From Sphingomonas endophytica (lineage in GTDB: Bacteria; Pseudomonadota; Alphaproteobacteria; Sphingomonadales; Sphingomonadaceae), in assembly GCF_001476895.1 (NCBI RefSeq), contig NZ_LDTB01000014.1, positions 1-64,000 of the forward strand: a stretch of 64,000 nucleotides of DNA. The letters are read 5' to 3'. The notes below the pieces were generated by a model, which did no database searches, was not told where the DNA came from, and saw only the letters and a list, made by a program, of their open reading frames with translations. Both the position numbers and the translations under genes were made by a program. Positions within the stretch are counted from its first letter, which is position 1. Every line of letters starts with the position of its first letter. Of this stretch, positions 54,946 through 63,977 are shown in pieces.

Positions 54946-56496
54946 GTGGCGATACCGTTCGTCCTTGCCGACTGGCTGGTGATCGCGGCCTATCTGCTGC
55001 TGTTGGTGGCGGGCGGCTGGATCTTCACGCCGCGCGGCACCGCCTCCGCGCGCGATTACTTTCTGGCCGGCGGCAACGTGCCGGCGTGGCTGGCGGCGAT
55101 CTCGGTCCTGTCCGCCACGCAGTCCGCCGCCACCTTTCTGGGCGGGCCGGATTATGGCTTCCACGGCGACCTGACCTATCTGGGCGGCAATATCGCCGGG
55201 CTGATCGGTGCGGTATTCGTCGCGCATGTCATGATCCCGCGCTTCTACGCGATGCGCGCGACGACCGCCTATGAGCTGCTGACGTTGCGCTTCAGCCCGC
55301 GGGCGACGCGCTGGGCCGGGGGCATGTTCCTGATCGGGCGCGTGCTGGCGGGCGGTGCGCGCGTCTATCTGGCCGCGATCGCGCTGGCGATGGTGATCGC
55401 GGGGGGCGTGAGCGCGGGCAGCATCATGGTTGCGGCGGCGCTGCTGGTGATCGCCAGCGTGCTGTTCACCTTCGTCGGCGGGCTAAAGTCGGTGCTCTGG
55501 AACGACCTGATGCAGTTCATCGTCTATCTCGGCTCGGCGATCGCGGTGCTGCTGTTCCTGCGCTGGTCGATCCCGGCGTCCACTGCCGAGATCGTCCGCG
55601 CGCTGGCGAACGCGCCGGGCGGGGTCGACAAGCTGCGGCTGTTCGACTGGTCGACCGATCTCTCCCGGCCGTTCTCGATGCTGGCGATCGTGACCGGGCT
55701 GACGTTGCTCTACATCGCCAATGCCGGGATGGATCAGGACACCACGCAGCGACTGCTGTCGTGCCGCGATGCGCGGACCGGCGCACGCGGCCTGTACCTG
55801 TCGGTGCTGGCGACGGTGCCGGCGGTGGGCATCTTCATCGTCATCGGATTGCTGCTGCACGTCTTCTACCAGCGCCCCGAGCTGATGGGCGGCGCCGCGG
55901 CGACGGCGGGTGTGCAATTCGGGGGAGAGAAGATCAGCATCTTCATGCATTACATCCTGACCGAATTGCCGGGCGGGCTGCGTGGACTGGTGACGGTCGG
56001 TATCTGCGCGGCGGCGGTCGCCACCACCAATTCGGCGCTCAACGCCATGTCGTCGGTGCTGGTGCAGGATTTCTACCGCCCTTGGCGCGTCGCGCGCGGG
56101 CCGGTCCCGGAGGCGCATTTCGTCCAGGCGGGGCGCGCCGGGATGGGCGTGATCGGCGCGGCGATGCTCGCGATGGCGGTCGCCTCCTATTACTGGCAGC
56201 GGCACAGCGACATGGGGCTGCTGGAGTTCGCGTTGCAGGTGATGGTGTTCACCTATGCCGGGCTGCTCGGCGTCTATTTCACCGCGCTGTTCACCACGCG
56301 CGGCACGACCGCGTCGGTCATCGCCGCGCTGCTGACCGGCTTCCTCACGATCGTGCTGCTCCAGCCGGCGATCGCGCGCGGGCTGGGGTTGCCGGGGGCG
56401 CTCACCGCGCTGTCGTTCCCGTTCCAGCTCTGCATCGGCGCGGCAGTCGCCTTTCTGGTGTGCGCCGCCCCGCGCGGCGGTGTCGCCAGAACCTAA
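54946..56496 (+). CDS. Sodium:solute symporter (SSS family)
   Basis: An inner-membrane transporter of 516 residues with about 13 hydrophobic helices. The SSS signature is seen in RDYFLAGGNVPAWLAAISVLSATQSAATFLG (sodium-site region) and further in the helices around GGLKSVLWNDLMQ. The start is GTG 54946, five bases after the receptor gene. Lying between that receptor and murQ, it probably imports the sugar that MurQ and the kinase process, perhaps N-acetylmuramic acid; this is inference. Confidence 0.9.
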   Translation: MAIPFVLADWLVIAAYLLLLVAGGWIFTPRGTASARDYFLAGGNVPAWLAAISVLSATQSAATFLGGPDYGFHGDLTYLGGNIAGLIGAVFVAHVMIPRFYAMRATTAYELLTLRFSPRATRWAGGMFLIGRVLAGGARVYLAAIALAMVIAGGVSAGSIMVAAALLVIASVLFTFVGGLKSVLWNDLMQFIVYLGSAIAVLLFLRWSIPASTAEIVRALANAPGGVDKLRLFDWSTDLSRPFSMLAIVTGLTLLYIANAGMDQDTTQRLLSCRDARTGARGLYLSVLATVPAVGIFIVIGLLLHVFYQRPELMGGAAATAGVQFGGEKISIFMHYILTELPGGLRGLVTVGICAAAVATTNSALNAMSSVLVQDFYRPWRVARGPVPEAHFVQAGRAGMGVIGAAMLAMAVASYYWQRHSDMGLLEFALQVMVFTYAGLLGVYFTALFTTRGTTASVIAALLTGFLTIVLLQPAIARGLGLPGALTALSFPFQLCIGAAVAFLVCAAPRGGVART

Positions 56497-56520
56497 TCTC
56501 TTTCGGGCAGGAAGGACGCC

Positions 56521-57408
56521 ATGAACACCGAATCGCTCGATCCCCGCTACGTCGATCTGGATCGCTGGCCGACACGCCAGGCGGTCGAGGCGATGCTGGA
56601 AGGCCAGATGGCCGCCATCGCCGCGCTCTATTCGCAGACGGCGGCGATCGCCGCCGCGGCGGAGGCGGCGGCGGTGCGGCTGGGCGAGCGCGGGCGGCTG
56701 ATCTTCGTCGGGGCGGGCACGTCGGGGCGGCTGGTCGTGCAGGACGGCAGCGAACTCTACCCCACCTTCAACTGGCCGCCGGAGCGGACGCTGTTTCTGA
56801 TGGCCGGCGGGCTGGAGGCGCTGACGCAGGCGCGGGAGGGGGCCGAGGACGATGCCGCAGCCGGTGCGGCGGCGATCGCCGCCGCCGAGGTCGGGGCCGA
56901 CGACGTGGTGATCGGTGCCGCCGCCAGCGGTCGCACGCCCTATACCGTCGCGGCGATCGACACCGCGCGGGCGCGCGGCGCGCTGACCATCGCGATCGTC
57001 AACAATCCCGACACCGTGCTGGCCGCGGCGGCGGATCATCCGATCGAGGCCGTGACCGGGAGCGAGGTGCTGGCCGGGTCGACGCGGATGAAGGCGGGCA
57101 CCGCGCAGAAGGCGGCGCTCAACCTGCTCTCGACGACGATCATGCTGCGGCTCGACCGGGTCTACGACGGGCGGATGGTGACGATGCGCATCTCCAACGC
57201 CAAGCTGCTGAACCGCGCGCGGCGTATGGTGCGGGATCTGTCCGGCGCGGCCGAGGAGGACGCCGCACACGCGCTCGACGCGGCGGGCGGCGATATCCGG
57301 CTGGGCGTGATCGTGGCGCGCGGCGTGGCGATGGAGGATGCGCGCGCGCTGCTGGAGGCGCATCACGGCAATCTGCGCGCGGCGCTTGCGGCATCGGGGC
57401 AGCCATGA
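56521..57408 (+). CDS. murQ: N-acetylmuramic acid 6-phosphate etherase
   Basis: MurQ of 295 residues splits MurNAc-6-phosphate into GlcNAc-6-phosphate and D-lactate. It has a single SIS fold with FVGAGTSGRLVVQDGSELYPTF, the acidic E near the substrate lactyl group, IGAAASGRTPYTVAAI, GSEVLAGSTRMKAGTAQK and LNLLSTTIM; these are all MurQ blocks. A good AGGAAGGA ribosome site precedes ATG 56521. The stop overlaps the GntR gene. Together with dld and the nearby kinase it defines the pathway. Confidence 0.96.
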   Translation: MNTESLDPRYVDLDRWPTRQAVEAMLEGQMAAIAALYSQTAAIAAAAEAAAVRLGERGRLIFVGAGTSGRLVVQDGSELYPTFNWPPERTLFLMAGGLEALTQAREGAEDDAAAGAAAIAAAEVGADDVVIGAAASGRTPYTVAAIDTARARGALTIAIVNNPDTVLAAAADHPIEAVTGSEVLAGSTRMKAGTAQKAALNLLSTTIMLRLDRVYDGRMVTMRISNAKLLNRARRMVRDLSGAAEEDAAHALDAAGGDIRLGVIVARGVAMEDARALLEAHHGNLRAALAASGQP

Positions 57409-58151
57409 CGCTGCGCGACATCGCCTGGACGCGGGAAGAGGACGGCGGTACCCCGCTCTACATGCAGCTGGCGCGCAGCCTGCGCGATCATATCGAAGGC
57501 GGCGCGATCGGCCCGGGCGGGCTGTTGCCGTCCGAACGCGAGCTGAGCGAGCTGGCCGGCCTGTCGCGGGTCACGGTGCGGCGCGGGATCCGGCAGTTGA
57601 TCGAGGAAGGCGTGCTCGTCAGCCGGCAGGGGGCGGGTACGTATGTCGCGCGGCGGATCGAAACGCCCGGCGCGAGGCTGAGCAGCTTCAGCGACGACGC
57701 GCGGTCGCGCGGCGAGCGTCCGGGCGTGGTGTGGATCTCGCGCGCCTATGCGCAGCCGACCGAGGAGGAAGCGGTGGCGCTGGATATTTCCACGACGACG
57801 CGCGTCGCGCGGCTGGGGCGGGTGCGGCTGGCCGGGGATGAACCGCTGGCCATCGAACATGCCGTGGTGCCGGCGGAGTTCCTGCCCGATCTCGCGAGGT
57901 TGGCGGACTCGCTGTACGAGGCGTTGCAGGCGAACGGGCACGGGCCGGTATCGGGGACGCAGCGCATCCGTGCGTCGCTGGCGACGCCGACCGAGGCCGG
58001 CATCCTGTCGATCGGGCATAATGCGGAGGTGTTGCGGATCGAACGCCGCACGCTGAACCATACCGGGCGGGTCGTGGAGTTCACGCGCTCCGTCTATCGC
58101 GGCGATCGCTATGAGTTCGTGACCGACCTGACCGGCGGCCACGACCTCTGA
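57405..58151 (+). CDS. GntR/HutC-family regulator of the amino-sugar locus
   Basis: A regulator of 248 residues: winged helix about 12-80 (GLLPSERELSELAGLSRVTVRRGIRQLIEEGVL) and a C-terminal UTRA effector domain (about 100-240). This is the layout of NagR/DasR-type regulators that sense amino-sugar phosphates. ATG 57405 overlaps the murQ stop. Likely effector is GlcNAc-6-phosphate or MurNAc-6-phosphate, by analogy. A candidate site is the inverted repeat at 52095. Confidence 0.9.
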   Translation: MTLRDIAWTREEDGGTPLYMQLARSLRDHIEGGAIGPGGLLPSERELSELAGLSRVTVRRGIRQLIEEGVLVSRQGAGTYVARRIETPGARLSSFSDDARSRGERPGVVWISRAYAQPTEEEAVALDISTTTRVARLGRVRLAGDEPLAIEHAVVPAEFLPDLARLADSLYEALQANGHGPVSGTQRIRASLATPTEAGILSIGHNAEVLRIERRTLNHTGRVVEFTRSVYRGDRYEFVTDLTGGHDL

Positions 58152-58160
58152 CGCGCGGCG

Positions 58161-59039
58161 CTAGACCGGTGCGGAGACGTTCAGCCCGGCCAGCATCAGC
58201 GCGCCCGACAGCGCGTCGCCCCGCGGATCGATCAGGCGCGCCACGGTGCGCTCGCGCAGCCATGGGCGCAGCCGGGGGGCGAGGCCGCCCATCAGCGCGC
58301 AATTGGGGGCGCCGCGTTCGAAGATCGTCTCGATGAAGCGTTCGACGTGCTGCGCGGCGTCCTCGACGATCGAGCGGGCGATGGCGTCGCCGGCATCGGC
58401 GTGATCCATGACCAGCGGCGCGATCGCGGCATAGTCGCGCGGGCTCGCCTGATCCATCCACGCGATGGCGCGCGGGATGGCATGGCCGAAGCGATCCGAC
58501 ACGGCCAGGCTGAGCGGCGTGCGCGCGGTCCGCCCGTCGAGCGCGCGCAGCGCGTGGCGCACCGCCGACAGGCCCAGCGCCGCGCCGCTGCCCTCGTCCG
58601 AAATCGGGAAGCCATAGCCGCCGATCGCGAAATCGACGCCGCCGACGCGGACCTGCGCGATGCTGCCCGTGCCGAGGATCAGGATCGCGCCGTCGCGGCC
58701 GCCATGCGCACCGAGGTTGGCGATCACCGAGTCGGTGGCATAGGCGACCGAGGCGAAGGGAAAGTCGGTCGCGGCCAGCCCCTCCCGCACCCCGATGCGC
58801 GAGATGCCCGCGATCCCCATCCCGACATGGGTGCGGGTCAGCACTTCCGGGTCCAGCCGCGCATCGGCGAGGGCGAGTGCGATGGCCTCGTCCAGCGTCG
58901 CGCGCAGCGCCTCGGTGCCGATCCGCGCATTGGCGGGGCCGGTCAGGCCCGTGCCCAGCACGATGCCCGCCGCATCGGTCAGGCGGGCGCGGCAATGGCT
59001 GCCGCCGGCGTCGATGCCGAGGTAATAGGATTGCGTCAT
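58161..59039 (-). CDS. BadF/BcrAD-type sugar kinase (GlcNAc/MurNAc kinase-like)
   Basis: An ASKHA-fold kinase of 292 residues: phosphate-1 loop GIDAGGSHCRARLTD, GTGSIAQVRVGG, and GYGFPISDEGSGAALGL typical of N-acetylglucosamine kinases of the BadF branch; MurK of Clostridium, which phosphorylates both GlcNAc and MurNAc, is of this type. It converges on the GntR gene with nine bases between. It would supply MurNAc-6-phosphate for MurQ; substrate choice is inferred. ATG 59039 is the family start. Confidence 0.87.
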   Translation of the reverse strand: MTQSYYLGIDAGGSHCRARLTDAAGIVLGTGLTGPANARIGTEALRATLDEAIALALADARLDPEVLTRTHVGMGIAGISRIGVREGLAATDFPFASVAYATDSVIANLGAHGGRDGAILILGTGSIAQVRVGGVDFAIGGYGFPISDEGSGAALGLSAVRHALRALDGRTARTPLSLAVSDRFGHAIPRAIAWMDQASPRDYAAIAPLVMDHADAGDAIARSIVEDAAQHVERFIETIFERGAPNCALMGGLAPRLRPWLRERTVARLIDPRGDALSGALMLAGLNVSAPV

Positions 59040-59155
59040 CACGGCTCCTTTGCCTCGCCCCGTTCCGGCGAACCTATAGCATGTGAAGCCCCTGCCATAA
59101 CGTGCACGCATCGCGCGCGCTTGACGCCTGCGGTGCATCCGCCGACGCTGGCGAT

Positions 59156-60676
59156 ATGTCGAATGCCGCCGCCGCTTCCGCCCAGGCTTCCCCGCGCACC
59201 CCGGTCGCGGCGATCCGCGACCGGCGCGGCATGGCGCTGTACGGCCTGCTCGGCTTCTCCGCCGGTCTGCCGTTCTACATGTTCTCGACGGTGCTGGCGT
59301 TGCGGCTGCAGGCGCATGGCGTCGCGCTGGCGGTCATCGGCTTCTTCGCCTGGGTGCAGTTGCTGCCGACGTTCAAGTTCGTCTGGGCGCCGTTGCTCGA
59401 TCGCTACGACATTCCCGGCTTCGCGCGCTTCTGGGGGAAGCGGCGCGGATGGATCATGCTGGCGCAGCTCGGCATCGTCTCGGCCACCGCCGCGATGGCG
59501 TGGAGCGCGAACGACGCGAATCTGCCGCTGACGGCGTTGTTCGCGGTGCTGCTCGCCTTCTGGACGACGACGCTGGAGGTTGCGGCCGACGCCTGGCGCA
59601 TCGAACTGTATCCGACGCAGGATGCGCAGGGGCCGATCGTCGCCGCCAATCTATGGGGCTATCGCAGCGCGATGGTCGCGGCGGGATCGGGCGCGCTGCT
59701 GCTCGCCGATGTCGGGGGGTGGAGCGTCGCCTATCTGGTGATCGCGGCCGCGGCGTTCCTGCCGTTCCCGCTGCTGGTCGCGATGGCACCGGACCGCGCG
59801 CACGGCGGCGGGCGCGGCGTGGCGCTGGGCACCGGGCTGGTCGCCGCGGTGGTGATCCTGTCGCTGGCGGCGCTCGCGACCGCGGTGGTCGGCTGGCTGG
59901 TGCTGGGCCTGGCGGCGCGCGCGGGGATCGACGCCGACAGCAATGTGACGCCGTGGGTGCTGGGGCTGTGCATGGTGCCGTTCCTGCTGATGGCCGCCGC
60001 GCTGCCACGCATCCGTCGCGCGACACCGGGCTCGCGATTGCGGACGTCGGTGGCGCTGGGGCCGTATGTCGATTTCTTCTGGCGCTACGGCGTCGGTGCC
60101 CTGGTGCTGATGGCGTTCGTGTCGCTGTACCGCATGGGCGACGTGCTGGCGCTCAACCTGTCCAAGCCGATGATCAAGGGGCTGGGCTATAGCCTGACGC
60201 AGATCGGCCGTGCCGACAGCGTCGTCGCGCTGCTGGCCAGTATCGTCGGCGTCGGTCTGGGCGGGTGGATGGTGACGCGCTGGCGGATGGGGGTGGCGCT
60301 GGCGGTGGGGGCGCTCTTCGCCGCGCTCGGCAATTTCGGCTTCGTATGGCTGGCGCATCAGCCGGTGAGCGAGCCGCTGCTCTACGTCGCGACCGCCGCC
60401 GACCAGTTCGGCAACGGCATGGCCGGGGCGGTGTTCGTCGTCTACCTCTCGCTGCTGGTCAACCCGCGCTATCCGGGGGCGCAATATGCGTTCCTGACCG
60501 GCTTCGCGTTCCTGTTGCCGCGACTGCTGGCCGGGGCGGGGGGGACGATGGTGGGTGCGATCGGCTATGACGGCTTCTTCCTGCTGTCGGGTGCGCTCAG
60601 CCTGGCGGTGATGCCGTTCCTGCCGGTGCTGGCGCGGATCCGGCCGCGCGCCGACGACGGGGAGGATGCCGCATGA
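59156..60676 (+). CDS. ampG: AmpG-like muropeptide MFS permease
   Basis: A permease of 506 residues with 12 or more helices. The N-terminal GFSAGLPFYMFSTVLALRLQAHGV and FKFVWAPLLDRYDIP, with RGWIMLAQ, closely follow AmpG, which imports anhydro-muropeptides from the periplasm. YSLTQIGRADSVVALLASIVGVGLGG is also conserved. ATG 59156; divergent from the kinase gene. The stop overlaps the serine hydrolase start (ATGA). Confidence 0.9.
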   Translation: MSNAAAASAQASPRTPVAAIRDRRGMALYGLLGFSAGLPFYMFSTVLALRLQAHGVALAVIGFFAWVQLLPTFKFVWAPLLDRYDIPGFARFWGKRRGWIMLAQLGIVSATAAMAWSANDANLPLTALFAVLLAFWTTTLEVAADAWRIELYPTQDAQGPIVAANLWGYRSAMVAAGSGALLLADVGGWSVAYLVIAAAAFLPFPLLVAMAPDRAHGGGRGVALGTGLVAAVVILSLAALATAVVGWLVLGLAARAGIDADSNVTPWVLGLCMVPFLLMAAALPRIRRATPGSRLRTSVALGPYVDFFWRYGVGALVLMAFVSLYRMGDVLALNLSKPMIKGLGYSLTQIGRADSVVALLASIVGVGLGGWMVTRWRMGVALAVGALFAALGNFGFVWLAHQPVSEPLLYVATAADQFGNGMAGAVFVVYLSLLVNPRYPGAQYAFLTGFAFLLPRLLAGAGGTMVGAIGYDGFFLLSGALSLAVMPFLPVLARIRPRADDGEDAA

Positions 60677-61707
60677 TCGAACAGGTGGTGGAACGCGGTT
60701 TCGCCGCCGCGCGGACGGCGGTGGAGGAGGGGCGCATCCCCGGCGCGACGCTGGGTATCGTCGCCGCCGATGGCGCGCGCGCGGTGCAGGTCGCCGGGCT
60801 GGCGCGGCGCGTGCCGGAACACGCCCCGCTGACGCGTGACCACTGGTTCGACCTCGCCTCGGTCAGCAAGGTGATCGCGACCACCAGCTTCGTCCTGCAG
60901 CTGGCGGAGGACGGGCGGATCGACCTCGACCGGCCGCTGACCGACGCCATCCCGGACCTGCGCCAATATGACGTCGCGAACGCGGCGGAGCGGCGGCTGA
61001 CGTTCCGCGACTGTCTGGTCCATCGCACCTTCCTGCCGGCGGTCGAGCCGATCTATACCTATGGCGACGATCCGGCGCGGCTGCGCGCGTTCGTGCTGCA
61101 GCGCGAGTGGCGTCACGGCCCGCCGGTCTATTCGGACATCAACTTCATCCTGCTGGGCATCGCGATCGAGCGGCTGACCGGTGGCCCGCTGGACCGCTTG
61201 CCGCTGGGGCCGGGGCTGAGCTGGGGACCGCCGCCCGGGCCGGCGGTCGCGACCGAGTTCTGCCAGTGGCGCGGGCGCGTGCTGGACGGCGAGGTGCATG
61301 ACGAAAACTGCTTCGCGATGGGCGGGCGCACCGGTCATGCCGGGCTGTTCGGGACGGTGGACGGCGTGCTGGACTTCGCGGAGCGGCTGCTCGACGGATC
61401 GACGCCCCCCGGCATCCTGGCGGCGATCGGCACGCCCGTGGAGGGGCATCGCACCGCCGGCTGGGAAATCCGTTTTCCCGGCTGGTCGGGCGGGCAGGCG
61501 TGTTCGCCGACCACGATCGGCCACACCGGCTTCACGGGCACCGGGCTATGGGTCGATCGGGATCGTGGCCTCGCCTGGACGCTGCTGACCAACCGGGTTC
61601 ATCCGACCCGCCATGCCGACAGCGGCATCTTCACGCTGCGCCCGGCGGTCGGGGAGGCGGTGATCGCGGCGTGGGACGCGTCAATAGGCGGCGGCGACCG
61701 CCAGTAG
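60673..61707 (+). CDS. Beta-lactamase-fold serine hydrolase
   Basis: A class-C-like serine hydrolase of 344 residues. The S-x2-K motif is S63-K66 in LASVSKVIA, the Y-S-D equivalent is in VYSDINFI, and the third motif reads HTGFTG instead of KTG. No signal peptide is visible, so it is likely cytoplasmic. A related hydrolase is part of the Bacillus subtilis murQ operon (ybbE). It may act on muropeptides brought in by the AmpG-like permease. Its 3' end overlaps the convergent dacB by 27 bases. Confidence 0.85.
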   Translation: MIEQVVERGFAAARTAVEEGRIPGATLGIVAADGARAVQVAGLARRVPEHAPLTRDHWFDLASVSKVIATTSFVLQLAEDGRIDLDRPLTDAIPDLRQYDVANAAERRLTFRDCLVHRTFLPAVEPIYTYGDDPARLRAFVLQREWRHGPPVYSDINFILLGIAIERLTGGPLDRLPLGPGLSWGPPPGPAVATEFCQWRGRVLDGEVHDENCFAMGGRTGHAGLFGTVDGVLDFAERLLDGSTPPGILAAIGTPVEGHRTAGWEIRFPGWSGGQACSPTTIGHTGFTGTGLWVDRDRGLAWTLLTNRVHPTRHADSGIFTLRPAVGEAVIAAWDASIGGGDRQ

Positions 61708-63096
61708 CGCGCGGTCGAGCGCCGCCGTCGCGCCCGCATCGGCCGGCATGTCGTTGGCGAAGGCGGCGAAGGTGAGCGTTCGTCCGCTGGCGGCGACCAT
61801 GAACCCCGATACGGCCGTCGCGGCGTTCAGTGTCCCGGTCTTCGCGAACAGCCTGCCGGCCAGCGGCGTGCCGACGAACCGCCGCGCCAAGGTGCCGTCG
61901 ACCGCGGCGACCGGCAAGGTTTCGCGCCACGCCGCCCCCCACGGCTGCGCGCGGGTCCACGACAGAAAGCGCACCGTCGCGCGCGGGGTCACGCGATTGT
62001 AGTTCGACATTCCCGACCCGTCCGCGAAATCGTAGCTCCAGCGCGGCACGCCGGCGCGATCGAGCAGCGCCTGCACCGCCGCGCGCCCGTCCGCCACCGA
62101 CCCGCTTCCCGCGCGCGCCGCCACGCGACGCAGCAGCAGTTCGGCGTGCAGGTTCTGGCTCTGCTTGTTGGTGAGACGAATGTCCTCCGCCAGCGGCGGC
62201 GGGATCAGTTGCGCGAGCGCAGGCGCGGGGCGCGGCGCGATCGCCACGGCCGCGCCGCGTCGCTGCGGATCGTCGGCGCCGGTCAGCGCGCGATGGCGAA
62301 CGCGGATCCGCCCGGTGACGTGCACTCCCGCCGCGCGCAGGAGTGCCGCCAGCCGCCAGGCGGCGCGGTGCGCGGGATCGTCGATCCCGGCCATCAGCGT
62401 GACCGGCGCGCCACCCGCCGGAATCGTGCCGGTGACGCGCAGCGTGTCGCTGCCCGGCAAGCGCTCGATCGACAGGTCCGGCGCGCCGGTGACGGTCGTC
62501 GTCACCCGATCGTCGAGCCGATAATAGCCGTCGCCGCGCAGATCGGCCGCCGCACCGGCCCGGGTCGGCACGACGACGACCGCGACCGCATTGTCGTCGA
62601 TCGTCAGCGCCGAGGCGGCGGTGCCGTAGCGGCCGGCCATGTTGTTCCAGCTCATTCCCAGCGGCCAGCGCTCGTCGGGAAACGCCGTGTCGTCGCCGAT
62701 CACGTCCTGCACCACACGGGTCCGCTTCGCGACCGCGCGGGCGAGGTCGAAAAGGCAGTCGGCGGCGCAGTCGGGCGCGCTCGACAGCCGGGCGTCACCG
62801 TGCCCGGTCAGGATCACGTCCTGTCCGTCGATCCGCACGCCCGCCCCGCCCGCCGCATCGGGTGCGGCGGTGTCGAGGGCGGCGAAGGCGGCGGCGGTGG
62901 TGAAGATCTTGGTGTTGGAGGCCGGGACGAAGCGCTCGTCGGCGCGGATCGCCACCAGCTCGCGCCCGTCCGCGTCGGCGACGACCAGCCCGATGCGCGT
63001 CCCCGGCCCGGCACTCGCCAGCGCCTGTTCGACCGCGGGGGGCGGCGGGGCGGGCGCGGCGGCGACCAGCAGAAGCGCCGGCACCGCGCGCATCAC
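61681..63096 (-). CDS. dacB: D-Ala-D-Ala carboxypeptidase/endopeptidase (PBP4 type)
   Basis: A penicillin-binding protein of 471 residues, DacB family. Signal peptide about 1-16; S-x2-K is S60-K63 in PASNTKIF; S-x-N is in DGSGMSNYN; K-T-G is in FAKTGTLN. An inserted beta domain after the S-x2-K block, as in PBP4, is present. It cuts or trims peptidoglycan cross-links in the periplasm, giving fragments for recycling. ATG 63096 overlaps the lysR stop; 63093 is a second ATG. Confidence 0.94.
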   Translation of the reverse strand: MMRAVPALLLVAAAPAPPPPAVEQALASAGPGTRIGLVVADADGRELVAIRADERFVPASNTKIFTTAAAFAALDTAAPDAAGGAGVRIDGQDVILTGHGDARLSSAPDCAADCLFDLARAVAKRTRVVQDVIGDDTAFPDERWPLGMSWNNMAGRYGTAASALTIDDNAVAVVVVPTRAGAAADLRGDGYYRLDDRVTTTVTGAPDLSIERLPGSDTLRVTGTIPAGGAPVTLMAGIDDPAHRAAWRLAALLRAAGVHVTGRIRVRHRALTGADDPQRRGAAVAIAPRPAPALAQLIPPPLAEDIRLTNKQSQNLHAELLLRRVAARAGSGSVADGRAAVQALLDRAGVPRWSYDFADGSGMSNYNRVTPRATVRFLSWTRAQPWGAAWRETLPVAAVDGTLARRFVGTPLAGRLFAKTGTLNAATAVSGFMVAASGRTLTFAAFANDMPADAGATAALDRALLAVAAAY

Positions 63097-63977
63097 CGCC
63101 CCTCGATCACGTCGCCGACCACCGACAGGAACGCGCCCATCAGCACGCTGGGCGGACGATCGAGCAGATGGATGGCGTGGACGTCGAAGGTGATCGGCGG
63201 CTTGAGCGAGCGCATCGACAGCCCCTGCGACAGCGCGGAATCGGCGGTGAAGCTGTCGACCACGGTCAGCCCGACGCCCGCGCGCGCCAACGCCGCCGCA
63301 ATGTAGAAGGTGCGCGCCGTCGCGACTTCCGACAGGGTGATCCCCAGCCGCTCCAGTTCGTCGGTGAACAGATGCCCGATCGGGCCGCTGCCCGCCAGCG
63401 TGATGAAGCGCGTGCCGACCAGATCGGCCAGCGGAACGCGCGGCGGCGCCTCGGGCAGGTCGGCGTCCCGGTACAGCAGCACCAGTTCGCCCTCCCCCAG
63501 CCAGCTCTGTCCCAGAGCGGCGCCGCGCGGCGCCTCGCTGGCGATCGCGACATCGGTCTCGCGCTCGTACAATTTGCGCAGCAGATCGTCGTGGTGGACG
63601 GTCTGCAGGTCGAAGCGCACGTCGGGATGCTGAGCCAGGAAGCGCGAAACGGCGGTCGGCAGCACGGCGAGACCCAAGCTGGGCAGCGCCGACACGCGGA
63701 GTGTCGCGCCGTTGCCCGCGCGCAGGTTGCGCCCCGCCTCGCGCAGCGCGCGCACCCGGTCCTGGATCTCCGCCACCTCCGAAAACAGCGCATGGGCGTC
63801 CTCGGTCGGGACCATCCGCCCGGCGGTACGCTGGAACAGCTCGAACCCGAGCAGGCTTTCGGCGTGGCGCAACGTCTTCGACACGGAGGGTTGCGACACG
63901 TTGAGCGCGCGCGCCGCCGCGCTGACCGTGCCGTTGACATAGACCGCGTGGAAGATCTCGATATGCCGCAGGTTCAT
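63093..63977 (-). CDS. LysR-family transcriptional regulator
   Basis: A regulator of 294 residues: N-terminal winged helix (NLRHIEIFHAVYVNGTVSAAARALNVSQPSVSKTLRH) and a LysR substrate-binding domain from about 90. It lies immediately upstream of dacB with an ATGA overlap, so it is co-transcribed with it. By position it may control peptidoglycan-recycling genes; the effector is unknown. Only 23 bases remain in the window beyond its start. Confidence 0.93.
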   Translation of the reverse strand: MNLRHIEIFHAVYVNGTVSAAARALNVSQPSVSKTLRHAESLLGFELFQRTAGRMVPTEDAHALFSEVAEIQDRVRALREAGRNLRAGNGATLRVSALPSLGLAVLPTAVSRFLAQHPDVRFDLQTVHHDDLLRKLYERETDVAIASEAPRGAALGQSWLGEGELVLLYRDADLPEAPPRVPLADLVGTRFITLAGSGPIGHLFTDELERLGITLSEVATARTFYIAAALARAGVGLTVVDSFTADSALSQGLSMRSLKPPITFDVHAIHLLDRPPSVLMGAFLSVVGDVIEGR

